DNA from: Excoecaria cochinchinensis
Taxonomy: Eukaryota > Streptophyta > Magnoliopsida > Malpighiales > Euphorbiaceae
Direction of reading: 5' to 3'
Length of the DNA: 64,000 nt
Assembly (NCBI GenBank): GCA_947683425.1
Contig: CANTUQ010000110.1
Location: 600,501-664,500 of the forward strand
Part shown: positions 1-11,657 of the stretch, piece after piece
Numbering within the stretch: position 1 is the stretch's first letter
Layout of the letters: each line of letters begins with the position of its first letter
Made by a program: the position numbers and the translations under genes
Notes under the pieces: generated by a model
The model's database searches: none
What the model was told of the DNA's origin: nothing
The model's input: the letters and a program-made list of their open reading frames with translations, nothing else

Positions 1-90
1 CTTCCGGCATGGGTGGTGTCGGCCACTGCCGCTCCGGCGAGCCTCCGGTGACCGGTAAACCTCCTTCCTCCCTTTTTATTTAATTTTCTG

Positions 91-136
<46 letters not shown>

Positions 137-182
137 TAATTGTTATATTTATTTGTTTATTACTTATTTTTCTGTTTTTATA

Positions 183-216
<34 letters not shown>

Positions 217-1565
217 TATTATTATTATTATTAATTGTTAATATTATTGGTTACTTGAATTAACTAATTTATGTTAATTTTGTTTTATTGTTATTATTGT
301 CTTTATTTGTTATTATTATGATTTTTATTATGGGGTTTATTGTTGTTATTGTTGTGTGAATATTATTAATATTATGGTTATTATGATATTATTATTGTTG
401 TTTATTTGTTAATATTTGTATTATTTATTTTATATTGTGTTGATATTATTATTATTGTGATATCATTTATATCATTGTTATTTTAGTAATTGTTTATATT
501 ATTATTGTTGTTGCTTGTCTATTATTGTTGTTATGTTAATATTAATATTATTCATTATCTTAATATTATCTTATGTTTGATGTATTTATAACTATTATTT
601 GTTGTTAATATATTAATATCATTATTGTTATTATTTTATAATATTATTGTTAGCATTATTATTTCTATTGGCATTTATCACTATAATTATCATTTGTATG
701 CATTAATCTCATTTTCACTACACCAAATTAACTATCAATTTATTTCACTATTTATTTATTTAATTAATTATTCATTTATCGATTTATTTATCATTTAATT
801 TAATTTAATCAATTATTAATTTTAATTGTCCTCTTCAATTTATTTTATTCAATTATTTGCTTATGTGTTTATTTATTTATTCAATTATTTATTAATTCAT
901 TACTAATTGCTATTATTTTATGTCATTATCGTAACCATGAGCGGCACATGGCTCGTCTAAGGAGCATGGTCGGGACAAATAGATTAGATTTTATTCATTA
1001 TTTATTATTCAAAAATATGTAATTATTATTTTATTTTATTCACTTGTGGTCTGTAATAATAAATAATTTTTGATCGCACTTAAAAAAAAAAACCACCACA
1101 CAAAAGTTTTACACCAAATACAATATTTATTAACAAAATTGGACCAATGTCCACGTTTTCATTCCAAATCAACGATTTAAACCTATCCTAGAATTTGATA
1201 TTTTTTTATAAAACAAGTAATCGGGAACCAATATTCCCTTCTAAATGAATAGCTCGATTTATGTATGTATTTTTATCATTCTTTTATGGTTTTATATTTG
1301 TTTTTAGATAATTGTAATTATATTTTATTTACTGCTTTTTATACGTGCTTGTAATGCGCTTTAATTTTATTGTATAATTTGCATGTGAGAGAAGAGATTA
1401 AGTAATTGATCCTAAAAATCCATTTATATAATATTAACCAAAGGTATGAATAAGAGTGAGGTCCCAAACTCTCTCTGGTTTTGGGACTCATAAGGTTAGA
1501 TTTATTTCCCAATGCTCTATCGGGTGGCGACTCCGTGATACCTGCCTCATGGTAGCCCAATAGAC
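1..1565 (+). mobile_element. Tat-like LTR fragment (3' part)
   Basis: This AT-rich stretch has the same layout as the 3' half of the Tat-like LTRs elsewhere in the window. It has paired 'ggaccaatgtcc' motifs near 1140 and 1210, a 'caaggtatgaataa' motif near 1440, and a block about gcgagactccatgaaacc-like spacing that ends near 'aatagacg' (about 1558). It diverges from the T1 3' LTR (8478-10656), so it is probably not the matching 5' LTR of that copy. Its left end is outside the window. At about 1565-1584 it stops abruptly and integrase-type coding begins, with no primer-binding site between. Family placement is by pattern similarity only. Confidence 0.55.
95..236. repeat. (TTA)n microsatellites
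   Basis: Two runs of TTA/ATT triplets (about 95-136 and 184-236) lie in the AT-rich body of the LTR fragment. The flanking 240-900 region is also irregular ATT-rich sequence. No coding signal is seen. Confidence 0.85.
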
Positions 1566-1584
1566 GGTGAGGTCGTCTACACCG

Positions 1585-2786
1585 TGGTATTATGATATTA
1601 TGAATTATCTGGAAAATGCGGCCTTTCTGAGAGAATGATTCGCAAATTGTCTACTCAGTTCATCTGTATAGATGGGGTATTGTACAAGCGACAGGCCGAT
1701 GGTATCCATTTGAGGTGTTTGGATGAGAAAGAGGCTAAAAGGGTAATGGAAGAAACTCACGCCGGTGTATGCGGGGCCCATATGAACGGGTTGACACTGG
1801 CCAAGAAGATTATGAGGCAAGGATTTTTCTGGCTTACCATGGATAACGATTGCTCAAAGTATGTAAAGCAGTGCCAGTTATGTCAACAGTATGCAGATCT
1901 AAGGCACTTGCCCATCTCAGAGTTACACAATCTGACGTTACCTTGGCCGTTCGCAGCTTGGGGGATTGACATTATTGGGGAAATTCATCCCACGACCTCC
2001 AATGGACACAAATACATCATAGTCACCATTAACTATTTTACTAATCGGGTAGAGGCTGAGTATTTCAAAAAGATTGACGCTCGGGATATGGCCAAGTTCA
2101 TTGAGAAAAATTTGATTTGTAGGTATGGTTTTTCGCACCACGTGGTATCTGACAATGGGGTCCAGTTCATGGCTGAAACGAAGAAGCTATTCCAGAAGTA
2201 TGGTATTGAGCACCACAAGTCATCCCCATACCGTCCTCAGGCCAATGGGGCAGTAGAAGCCGCCAACAAGAATATCAAGAAGATCCTAGCTAAGATGGTG
2301 CAGAATTATAAAGATTGGTCAGAAAAGTTGCCTTTCGCACTCTGGGGGTATAGAACAACCATCAAAATGTCTATAGGGCCCACGCTGTTTTCCTTAGTAT
2401 ATGGGACGGAGGCAGTGCTACCGGTTGAAATTGAGCTCAAGTCGTTAAGAGTAGTCATGGAAGCACAGATCCCAGAAGCTAAATGGGCACAAAAGCGGTT
2501 ACAACACCTGAACATGCTGGATGAAAATAGGTTGAGGGCCTATTGCCATAACCAGATCTATCAGAAGAGACTTGCCAGGTCCTTTAGAAAGAAAGTCAAG
2601 AAGCATCCGTTGAAAGAAGGGGACTTGGTGTTCAAGCAGATGAGACTAGGTGCACCAGATATTAGAGGAAAGTTCAGACCCATGTGGGAAGGGCCATTTC
2701 TCCTCAAGAAGATGTTATTAAAAGGAACTGCGATTCTGTCGGATAGTGATGGCAATGAGTTGAAAGAACCGATCAATATCGACTGA
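1585..2786 (+). pseudogene. Tat-like integrase (pol C-terminus), broken
   Basis: The open stretch from 1635 encodes 383 residues. It holds an HHCC zinc finger (H42, H49, C80, C83) and an integrase core with D112 (in GIDIIG), D173 (in SDNGVQF) and E208 (in GAVEAANK), the DD35E spacing of retroviral-type integrases. The C-terminal part carries the GDLVFKQ... WEGPFLLKK region usual after the core. Upstream, 1585-1632 in another frame reads WYYDIMNYLEN, the usual junction between RNase H and integrase in Tat elements, so a frameshift separates it from the main frame. Integrase inserts element cDNA into host DNA. The core looks intact, but no start codon, gag or reverse transcriptase precedes it. 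Confidence 0.85.
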
Positions 2787-3211
2787 CTCAAAAGGTTCCA
2801 TGGCTAAAGACTATAAAATAAAAAGAAGAGAAAAGAAGCCCCGCGGGTCGAAAATCGAAAAAGAGGCGGTCTTACTAAAATTGGGCGCCTCGTCAGGGTG
2901 AAAACTGAAAAAAGGGATCATGGGCAAAAATTAGAGGCTTGAGAGAAAATATCCAATCAAGAAAACCCGAGAGGGCTGATTGGTAACAGGAGTTTGATGC
3001 TATCAAAATTTGGCTAGATTTGGTTCCATGAGCGAATGTGGTTTGCATAATTGAATTAGTGACAAATAGTGATCATGTATGTTGAAATCTTACGAAAATG
3101 TACACAAATTTGTGAAATGAAAATAAACTTGATTTGTTCATTTACATCGTTTTCTAGTTCTATTTTGAAAAGGAACACAATGCTCAAAAGGGTATACTAA
3201 ACTAAGCTAAA
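2787..3211 (+). other. Non-coding spacer after T1 pol
   Basis: No ORF is supported here. The sequence contains 'gggtgaaaactgaaaa' and 'cccgagagggctgatt' modules that recur in the gag-only element near 39550-39640. These are shared Tat-type 3' untranslated modules. Confidence 0.6.
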
Positions 3212-4527
3212 CTATGCTCTACTACCACCCTCGCCAGCCAAATGCCTAAGTCGTCGTGTCCTGTTATCAGATGCCGGGCTAAGTACCCACCTCTTATAGT
3301 TGCTAGTAGAAGTCACGGAGTGAATCTCAAAAAGAGGTATGACGGTCTTCAATGGAATTTGACTCCAAAGCTCGTGATAGCAAGAAGCAAAAGCTGCAGA
3401 AAGCACTCCTCCTCGGAAGGATAAGGGAGTCCTCACCACATCCTGAGTCATCCCGAGCTGACGAGCACATCGGGCAGTAATGTAAAAGGTGGCTTGACGA
3501 AGCACGCATAAGGGGACACACTCTGAAGAGCCATCAATAATTGTGCTAGAAAGGGCAAACCAAGCATGCGCAAAGTTGATATCCTCGTCTGATATCTTGC
3601 TGAATCGGGCAATACCTTCGTCGGAAGTTGCAAATGAGTACAGCCGCTGACGTGGGAGGAAGTGTCTTGGGGAATATTGCGCAATGACTCGGGGAGGAGG
3701 TTCTAATAGCAACTTCAGTTTCTCCTGCAACCATATCTTTAAAAAAAATTAAAAAAAAAAAGCCGCTAGAGTAAGTTAGGTTTACTTCAGGCAAAAATTA
3801 GGCACAGGGTCATGTGAAAATCCGAAAGGACGTACTTCCAGCTAAGAAAAGCTAGTGTGAAAATCCACGAGGGACACACTACCTTTTTAAAATAATGATG
3901 TACCTGGAGTAATAAGGGGCTTCCAGTGAATGAAGTGGTAGACCCGAAACGAGCAGAATCCAAGCCCAGGATGGGCTCAGCCAGAATAAGTGGGAAAGGG
4001 GTCAGCCCACGGTGAAAGTCATCCAGAATCCCAAACAAGCGAGGATCGCCAATCAACTCATCTGTGGTTACAGTCAAATACCTCAGCATACAGAACATGA
4101 AGACGACACTTACGTGGTATGTGGGAACATCAAAAAATCTATCCAATGCCTCAATCAAAGGCTCCAAAGAAAAGGTGGGTCCTTGAGGAACTAAACGAGC
4201 AACTTCAGAAGGAGCTATACCCAAGAACAGAGCAATATCCCGACTTTGAGTCAGCCCGCAGCGGGGAACGCAGGGCATAGCATTAGGAGGATACCATGCT
4301 CCGATGATAGCAGCGAATTCTTCAGGCAGGGGGCATAGCTCTTGATAAGTAAATCTGAAAACATGGAAGCGTGGGTCCTAGAAGTAGGTTACAGCTAGGA
4401 GGAGGTTATGGTCCATCTTGACTTTTCTTAGAAATTTTAGACCAGAAAGTGGAATAAGGGTGTTGTTTTCCCAAGTTTGAGTATCGTCTAAAATACGGTA
4501 CATTTTCTGAAGAAGAGGAGAAGTCAT
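3212..4527 (-). pseudogene. Antisense accessory ORF of T1 (DUF7745-like), probable intron, one nonsense codon
   Basis: Read on the minus strand from an ATG at 4527, the frame runs about 208 codons to 3904. A second open part, 3724-3212, continues after a likely intron. The boundary signals are CAG|GTACAT at 3904/3903 and TTGCAG|GAG at 3725/3724, and the phase is preserved. One in-frame TAG (4380-4378) replaces the tryptophan expected in a 'FWDPRFH' context. The pattern (FWDP, LILAEPILGLD, CARQLG) recalls the plant DUF7745/plant-mobile-domain-like proteins and the antisense ORFs known in Tat elements. Function is unknown for the family. The family call comes from memory of motif patterns, and the splice sites are inferred. 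Confidence 0.6.
3725..3903 (-). other. Probable intron in the T1 antisense ORF
   Basis: This 179-bp stretch has a GT donor at 3903, an AG acceptor at 3725 and a T-rich tract before the acceptor on the minus strand. Removing it joins two open frames in phase 0. It contains 'gtgaaaatccac' modules also found in non-coding sequence of the gag-only element (40080-40165). An inserted repeat is therefore the alternative explanation. Confidence 0.5.
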
Positions 4528-5640
4528 GCTTTGAGAGTTGAAATTGAAGTCAGCAAAGCAAATAAAGAAGAAAATAAGGGAAAAAATGGAGAAAAGAAGC
4601 TGTTACAAGGTAAAAATAAGAGAAAAGGCACGGAGTCCAATGAAAAAATAAAATTTATAAAGTGACTCCACAGACGGCCTGCCCGTCCCTCATTTCAGAC
4701 AGCCTGCCCGTCTGTCATTGTCCACCTGGCAGAGTCATCATTGCATTTCACGTGCATTTATTGTATAATTAAAGAGGGGAATCTGAAGCGACAGACGGTA
4801 AGCCCGTCGCTCGCTCCTGGAGACGGGAAGTCCATCAGATGGATGGGCTAACAGTTTTTTTTTTCTCTTCTTCCTTTTTGTTCTCCTGTTCATTGACGCC
4901 CAGACTCCGTTTTTTCCTCATATTTTTGCCATTTTTACACCATTTGCACTTTAATTGCACCATTGTGACCCTTGCATCATTGTGCATCTCCCGAAGTATT
5001 TTCTTAGCGTGTCGTCGAGTTTCATTTTTCTGCAATTCCAGGTCAGTAACCAACTTTTCTTCCTTTTTATTTGTTTCATTCTCTTTTACTATATTATTAG
5101 GTTAGTTTAATTTTGCATGATTTTTAGTCTGTTATTTAAATACTGTTTTTTTTAGTGTGGCATGATAAATATTGTTTAGTTGATATTGCTTTTGTTTGTT
5201 TAACTGAAATTTTAGACACTGTTCTTTAGTTAATGTAATTTTTAAAATGTTGTTTGATTTTAAATGCATATGTAAAACAGTTTAAAGTGCATAAATTAGC
5301 CTGAGCAGTCTAATATGCTTTCCATTGAGATAATAATATACATGAGCTGTTGCTTGGGGCATAAGGCATGTCCTTTTTGTTGTTTTTTTTCATGCAGGAA
5401 GTTGGGCACACTCTTGCCGGGGTGTTGCCCAAATTTTTAAATCAATATGTTGTGTTGTTGATTGGGGCCTGAGGCCTATCCTTTATTCTTATCTTCTTAT
5501 GCAGGAGGTCGGGCACATCCCTGCCGGGATGCTGCCCAAATTTTTTTTTTTCAGTTTTCTGGTGGGGCACATCCTTACCGGGATGCTACCCAATTTGCTA
5601 TTCACGGAATTAATCCCGTTTACGATCAAGAGTTTAAACT
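4528..5640 (+). other. Non-coding spacer of T1 with GC motifs
   Basis: No convincing gene is seen. Between about 4665 and 4850 there are repeats of 'acggcctgcccgtc' and 'agacgg' type that also occur in the GC-rich part of the T1 LTR (8670-8900). The segment 4840-5400 is T-rich. Three hairpin repeats lie at 5404-5591 and are listed separately. Confidence 0.6.
5404..5591 (+). repeat. Three 27-bp hairpin repeats
   Basis: Copies lie at 5404-5430, 5511-5537 and 5565-5591. Each is built as GGGCA-N-ATCC ... GGATG-N-TGCCC, so each can fold on itself. Copy 2 pairs best; copies 1 and 3 carry a few changes. They sit shortly upstream of the sense accessory ORF of T1. Confidence 0.7.
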
Positions 5641-5719
5641 AATTGTTCACTTTCTTTCTAGGATGCCGCCATGACAACGTGCTTTATGTGATTAGCCTGA
5701 GCCACAGGCTCCTGACTAG

Positions 5720-7648
5720 ATGGCTTTTAAGGCTAAGTAGAGATACGGAGTATTGGCTCGAGTGGAGTTCCGAGCCAGCCGATTTATCTCCAGGCCATTC
5801 CTTGAGGCCCTGGGGATGGCGAACGAGGTTGATGCATTGTTAGCGAGCGCTGGTTGGACCAAGTTCCTGACTCCAGCCTTTTTGACCTACCCAGAGATGG
5901 TGAGAAAATTTCTTGCTACCCTACAGTACGCTGGATTTCAGAGGTCAGATATAGAGGAGGGAGTCATTCAGTTCTAGATTGACCACCACCACTATACTAT
6001 CACACGCCAGCGTTTTGCACAGGACATGGGGCTTCCTCACGAGCAGGGTGTCATGGTGCCCCAGAGAGCAGTCCGACGCCATCATTGGGCGACCATTACT
6101 TTAACAGGAGTGTCGTACGACCATGATACGGCGAAGAGCATGATGCTTATATCGCAGGCTCTTCGATACCTCCACAGATTCTTATCCAGCTCCTACCTGG
6201 GATAGGCCGAAAACCCTGGGTCCCTCAACGCCGTAGAGATATAGAGCTTATGGGCCATGGTGACAGGACAGCGGCTCAACATTAGCCATGAGATTTTGGC
6301 TAACCTAGTGAGGGTATCTAGGGGGACAGCCCTGGTAGTCTTTGTTGGTGGGGTGATCACCAGATTATTGTTGAGATTGGGCATTCGCCTAGGGATCTTT
6401 GGGCAGGTTGTAGAGGAGAGCATGTATGTAGATGCGCCATCAGCTATCACGATGGCATAGTGGTACAGATACAGGGTCAGGCCGAGGCATACAGGCTCCT
6501 CACTATTCACAAGACCCGACGTTCATTTGGCCTTCCCTCATTAGAGCCAGTGCAGGAGCAAGTCGAGGATCAGCCCCAGGAGGGTCAGCCTCCACAGCCA
6601 CAGCACCAGGAGGGTCAGCCTCCACAGCCACAGCCCAAGGAGGAGTAGCCGAGCACACCATCTGACATAGGGATCGAATTCACTATAGATGAGCTTTTTG
6701 CTACTCCTCCAGCGCCGAGGGTACGGAGTCCTACCCCTCCTCCATCATCAAGGATACAGCGGACAGTTCCATGACCATCCGAGAGATTTCATCCGTACAC
6801 TAGGGGGGACCCGGGGGCATCTACTTCTACAGCTCCACTTCCAGAGTAGACATCAGAGCCACCTCCACCTCCAGCAGCACAGCCGGACTTCGCGGCCGTC
6901 ATCTCTTCTATGTTCACATCCTTTGAGTGCAGACAGGAGGAGAGAGACAGGATCCTTTTAGAGCAGCTCAGGGAGCAAGATGAGCGAGATAGGGCTATGT
7001 TAGAGAGGTTGGATCAGCAGCAGAGTATTATTCAGGAGCAGGGGAGGCTTATTGATCATTTGAGGCAGGAGCACGAGAGGCTTATAGGTCGGTTCAGACA
7101 GGAGATGAGGGCCTCTCAGGATCAGACAGCTCAGAGGGTGGATGCATCCCTTCAGATAGTGGACGAGTCGATGGAGGCTCTCAGATTTCGGATTCAGGTA
7201 TTGGAGGGGGCCATACCTCCTATCGCCCAGTCTATCCGGGAGTTTAGAGAGCAGACAGAGGATAGACTCGGGGGCATGAGGACTGCTGCTACAGATCAGA
7301 ACCTCCGCCTGGGCACCGCATTTGGAGAGCTAGGAGGGATGATCAGAGAGACACTACAGTTCATGATGATTTGTACACAACCCTTCCTTGATGGGTATGC
7401 TCAGGTCCAGTTTCAGCAGCAGAACACAGCGGGAGCGCAGCCTTTGTCTACGCCGGTAGTCGTTCCTCCTCGATTTCGCTAGCAGCCTATGTTCTCAGCC
7501 TCTCGGCAGCCTGGACCATCATCGCCTCCTAGCCAGCCATCTACCTCGAGAGCTGGACCCTCTGCCTCCTCATCACAGTCTCAGCCAGTTCACATATCAG
7601 ATGATGATGATCCAGAGGAGGAGCCCTTAGATTACCCACTCCCATAGA
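5720..7648 (+). pseudogene. Sense accessory ORF of T1 (Athila ORF1/plant transposon protein-like), decayed
   Basis: One frame from about 5720 to 6460 reads RFISRPFLEALGMANEV, LLASAGWTKF and, later, SLWAMVTGQRLN and GGVITRLLLRLGI. This order resembles the 'putative plant transposon protein' domain (Pfam Transposase_32 type) seen in Athila-like elements. In-frame stops occur at 5975-5977, 6203-6205 and 6242-6244. Near 6460 the reading shifts frame into a QPPQPQ-rich linker. From 6910 to 7482 a 190-codon open part is rich in E, R and Q with heptad-like spacing, a likely coiled coil. The tail after 7483 is serine-rich with an acidic DDDDPEEE patch. No ATG fits the start. Function is unknown; the domain name is from memory. 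Confidence 0.55.
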
Positions 7649-7659
7649 CTGTTCAGGAA

Positions 7660-8345
7660 CTTTATCCAATGACCAATAATCGAAAGGGAGGAGAAGCGGA
7701 GTAGACGCTATGTCCTTCAAGGTCATATTCAACCAAAACACACCTTGCAGATCGAATGGGCGTTAGCAAGGGAGTTTCAACAAACCAAGATTGTAGTCAG
7801 AGAGTACTGCGTCTCACAACACATGGGGTAGTCAGAGAGTACTACACACCTTGCAGATCGAATGGGGGTTAGCAAGGAAATTCCAACAAACCGGGATTAT
7901 AGTCAGAGAGTACTACATCTCACAATGGGGGTTACAGTCAGAGAGTGCTGCATCTCACATTCTCCGTGCAAGTCGAGATGAGGTTAGCGGAATGCCATGC
8001 AGACTGAGACGAGATCAGTAGGGCACCAGCGATAGAATACATCGCGATGGGACTGCGGTTAGATAACCAATGCATCTCGCAATCGAGATTTGTAGTCAGA
8101 GAGCACTACTTCTCACCAAAGCTGCGTGAGCGAGACGAGGCTAGTAAAGCAAGTGAAGTAGCAGTTGGAGAACACTTCGCTTCGTAACGAGATCGTAGCT
8201 AGGGAACGCTACATCTCACAAACACCTTACAGGTCGAGATGAGACTAGTAGGGACACATACATCAGAACAAATCATAGCTAGACAACGCTATCATCCGCG
8301 ACGTTAATCACTGAGCAGACCGAGACGAGGTTCGCCAGGTGAACG
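7660..8345 (+). repeat. Irregular repeat region before the T1 3' LTR
   Basis: Variants of 'gtagtcagagagtactac' followed by 'atctcaca', and of 'cagatcgaatgggggttagc', recur at least six times with changing spacing (for example 7794, 7831, 7911, 7935, 8095, 8190). They are separated by 'gagac/gagatgagg' motifs. No ORF is supported. Repeat-rich 3' untranslated regions are known in Tat/Ogre elements. Confidence 0.65.
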
Positions 8346-8461
8346 ATCAACCACTCCTCCACAACTTTCAGAAGGTAAGGACTGCCTCAGATATGTGTTT
8401 CTTTCCTTCTTCTTCTTCTCTGAATTTTTGGCTCATCTAGGCACTACTGCACTAGTTTCCC

Positions 8462-8477
8462 AAAAATTGGGGGCAAC
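8462..8477 (+). other. Polypurine tract of T1
   Basis: The stretch 'aaaaattgggggcaac' lies immediately before the LTR start TGTAAACACC. The gag-only element has the equivalent 'aaactgggggcaac' before its 3' LTR. It would prime plus-strand DNA synthesis. Confidence 0.8.
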
Positions 8478-10656
8478 TGTAAACACCGTGCCCTGAGGCA
8501 GTTCAGATCAGAGATTACCCGATGAAGAAATCAATGTCCGTTTCTAATCCAATGGATGAAATTCGGGAATTTTGGTCCTTCAGATTCACAAGGATTGGAG
8601 ATTTTCATTTGCAGCAGAAAGAATTAGAAAAATTGGGAAAATTTAGCATGGAAAGTGATTTTTTTCCGCAGACGGCCTGCCCGTCGGTGGTCCAACGCCC
8701 GTCGGTAGCCAAGATGATCCGTCTCTAGCCATGAGAGATGGGCCGTCGATGAAGCAAGCGACGGACACGTGTCCGTAAATCGACGCATGTCTGGTCCTCC
8801 CCATGCCTCATTCCGTCCGTTAGCCCAATGACCGCGTATACCCTTTGTAACCGGCGACCGTCGGTGAGCTTCAGACGCCCGTCGGTCAATTGATTTGGTT
8901 GCCGGATTTTGAGGAAAACAGAATTTTTTTTTCCAAATCCTCTATTAGGAATAGGATTTCTTTTTCTTACTCCAAATAGGATTCCCATTTTTCTATAAAA
9001 GGGGGGATTTTTAATGATTTTGGGGTTAGACAATTTTTAATTAGGGGGATTTTCTTTCTCTCAAGTGATTCTCTAATATTTTCTCTCAAAAATTGTGTTT
9101 TTACAAGAAAAAAGAAAAACTCTCTTTCATTTTTTTCAATCTCTTTTCAAAATCTTATTTTGGTGAATCTAATTAATTTGAGATAACGAAATCAATTCAT
9201 TTCCCTCAATTTTATTGATTCCAACATTCGAATTGTTAAAAAAAAAAAAATTGCTTTCAAGGAAGAAATAGAAATTTTCTTTCTTGATTTGTAACCGGTC
9301 CTTGTGAAGCGAGCGGATTCAAAAAATCTACTCAACATTCATCCAAAAAGGTAAAATCCGAGGCTAAATATTCTGAACTTAATAGTTGGTTGATTTAATT
9401 TAATTATTTGCATTTATCTTTTGTGAAAATAAAGAATTTTCTTTTAAAAATCTGGTTTTTTGCATTTTTTTTAGGAACAAGGGTGACTGACAGGCAGTGG
9501 TGTTACCGACGTCCGTCGCTCGTTTGAGGAACGGGACGTAGGTAGCTCACTGTACTGTCAGCCGGTCACGCTAGGTGACAGAAGGTCGTCCCTAGCTTTC
9601 CTTCATGCTTTTAATTTATTTACTCTTTTTTTTTTGTTTGTTTTCTTTTATTCTTTAATGCTTTTTCTTCAAAATTCCCTTTTTAGCTGTTCTTTATTTT
9701 ATTTCTGATTTTTGTACTAATGTGTTTGTTTATTTTGTGAGTGGATTATTTTTGGTGGATTGGAATTGAGATGATGGTGGTCGCCTAAACCAGAGAATCT
9801 CTACCCGGTTTTTTTTTTATCTTTATTTCTATTTCTATTTATTCGCTTATTTTATTGTAAAATTATTTCTATCCCGTTAATATAAAAATGGTTAAATGTT
9901 TTATAGTAATCAAGTTGGGAATTTTTGCAAAGCAAGGACCAAAGTCCTATTTTAGCCAATAAAAAAAACCGTCACATGAAAAATTGTTTTTTTTTTTGTA
10001 ATAAATGCATGCAAGGACCAATGTCCTCAATCTTAACGAATATCCCGTTTTATGCATGTTTTGTACCTTATTTACAATGGGGGTTGTATTCTGCCCCTAG
10101 TTTTTTTGTAATTTATTTTCGTATGCTTTATTTTTATGTTATTTTATTCTTCACTTTTATATGATTGATTGCGCCTTTTAATTAATTGCATCATATGGAA
10201 AGAGGGTGAAATAATAAATTCAAAACTTAATTGTAAAATTAATCAAGGTATGAATAAATGAGAAGTCCCGACCTATCTCTGGTCTTTGGGCTCAATGAGG
10301 CGAGAGGTCCACTTCGATGTTTCATTGGAATGGGATCTCCAAGACACCTTTTGTGTCTCGCTAAAAGACTCAATTTACAATCCTAGGCTCCATAGGGTTA
10401 GAGGGTCATTCCAATGTTCTATTGGGATGATTACCTCCTAGACCCCTCTGGTTTGCCCAAAATGGATATTATGCGCCGTTTTAGGCTCACTGAGGCGAGA
10501 CGAACTTTTCCAATATTTTATTGGGTGGCAACTCCATGAAACCTCCTTGTTGTCCAAAATAGACGCACTTGTAAATACCTTACAAGTTCCGATGAACCTC
10601 TCTCGAAAGCCCTAAAGCGGGTCTTCGGGAAGCCACGGGGTTCGGCGAGCATCACA
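8478..10656 (+). repeat. T1 3' LTR (2179 bp)
   Basis: It begins TGTAAACACC directly after the polypurine tract and ends CATCACA. It has a GC-rich block with 'gcccgtcggt' repeats (about 8670-8900), an AT-rich body, paired 'ggaccaatgtcc' motifs (about 10014), and a terminal 'caaggtatgaataaatgag' to 'ggtggcaactccatgaaacc' segment shared with the other Tat-like LTRs. It joins element G's integrase at 10657. Confidence 0.85.
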
Positions 10657-10661
10657 TGAGG
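10657..10661. repeat. Probable right target-site duplication of T1 (TGAGG)
   Basis: Five bases lie between the T1 LTR end and the continuing minus-strand integrase frame of G. The left partner is outside the window or lost, so the duplication is not proved. Confidence 0.45.
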
Positions 10662-11636
10662 ACTTAATTTCCCTTTCTTACCAAACTGAAGAACCTTTCA
10701 CCAAGGTGACACTTTTAAGAATACCTTATCGCTAATCGCATAACAAATGTCCCTTCGCTTCAAGTTAGCATAAGATTGTTGCTTATCTTTAGCTGCTTTC
10801 AAATTCCGTTGTACCACTTGTATCTTTTCTTCCGTATCTCTAATCAATTTCGGACCTACAACTGATCTTTTCAATAACTCTGTCCAACACACTGGGGTTC
10901 TACATTTTCGTCCATAGAGAGCTTCATAAGGAGCCATTCCAATACTTGCTTGGTAACCATTATTATATGCAAACTCCATTAACGACACGTATCTATCCCA
11001 ACTACCAGAAAACTCTAAAGCACATCCTCGAAGCATCTCTTCCAGAATCTGAATAACTCTTTCCGACTGACCATCCGTCTGAGGCTGAAATGCAGTGCTA
11101 AAGTTTAACCGAGTACCTAAAGCCAACTATAACTCTTTCTAAAACTTTGACGTAAACCTTGGATCCCGATCAGACACAATAAAAACTGGAACTCCATGGA
11201 ACCTCACTATCTCGTCCACATAAATCTCAGCCAACTTATCCATAGAATAATCTATCCGAAGTGGTAAAAAGTGTGCTGATTTCGTTAATCGGTTGACTAT
11301 CACCCACACAGAATCATGCTTGCATTACGACAAAGGCAATCCGACTACAAAATCCATCGTGACATCATCCCACTTCCATTGAGGAATGGGTAAGGGATGC
11401 ACCAATCCCGTCGGGACTTGATGTTCAGCTTTCACCTATTGGCATACCAAACACTTCAAAACAAAATTTACTATATCTCTCTTCACACTTGGCCACCAAT
11501 AAAATTGCTTCAGGTCTCTGTACATCTTATTTCCTCGTGGATTCATTGTGAAAACCGACAAATGAGCTTCTTGTAAAAGCCTTCTTTTCACTTCGTCCAC
11601 ATTGGCCACACATAACCGATTCCCAAAACTGAGCAC
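10662..11636 (-). pseudogene. G integrase, interrupted by stops and truncated
   Basis: The minus-strand frame contains the HHCC finger region (11600-11440: EAHLSVFTMN ... CLVCQ) and a TMDF region with the first catalytic Asp near 11370. The second catalytic part, SDRDPRF, is near 11155, and QTDGQSER with the catalytic Glu is near 11060. In-frame stops lie at 11436-11438, 11139-11141, 11127-11129 and 10696-10698. Apart from these the frame stays readable to the T1 junction at 10661. No functional enzyme is possible. Confidence 0.85.
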
Positions 11637-11657
11637 TCCCTTACTATCTACAAAGAA

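Larger units (their letters stand above)
1585..10656 (+). mobile_element. T1: Tat-like Ty3/gypsy element, 5' part missing
   Basis: The order is integrase, non-coding spacer, antisense ORF, spacer with hairpin repeats, sense accessory ORF, irregular repeat region, polypurine tract, 3' LTR. This matches known Tat-lineage elements, which carry extra ORFs between pol and the 3' LTR. Gag, protease, reverse transcriptase and most of RNase H are absent; the sequence enters just upstream of integrase. On the right the LTR ends CATCACA at 10656 and runs straight into the minus-strand integrase of element G, so T1 inserted into G. TGAGG (10657-10661) is the likely right target duplication; the left copy is not in the window. 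Confidence 0.75.

Noticed and set aside
1635..2786. Integrase as a domesticated host gene
   Set aside because: It lacks a start context and promoter, and is followed by Tat-type 3' modules and a matching 3' LTR, so it is an element remnant.
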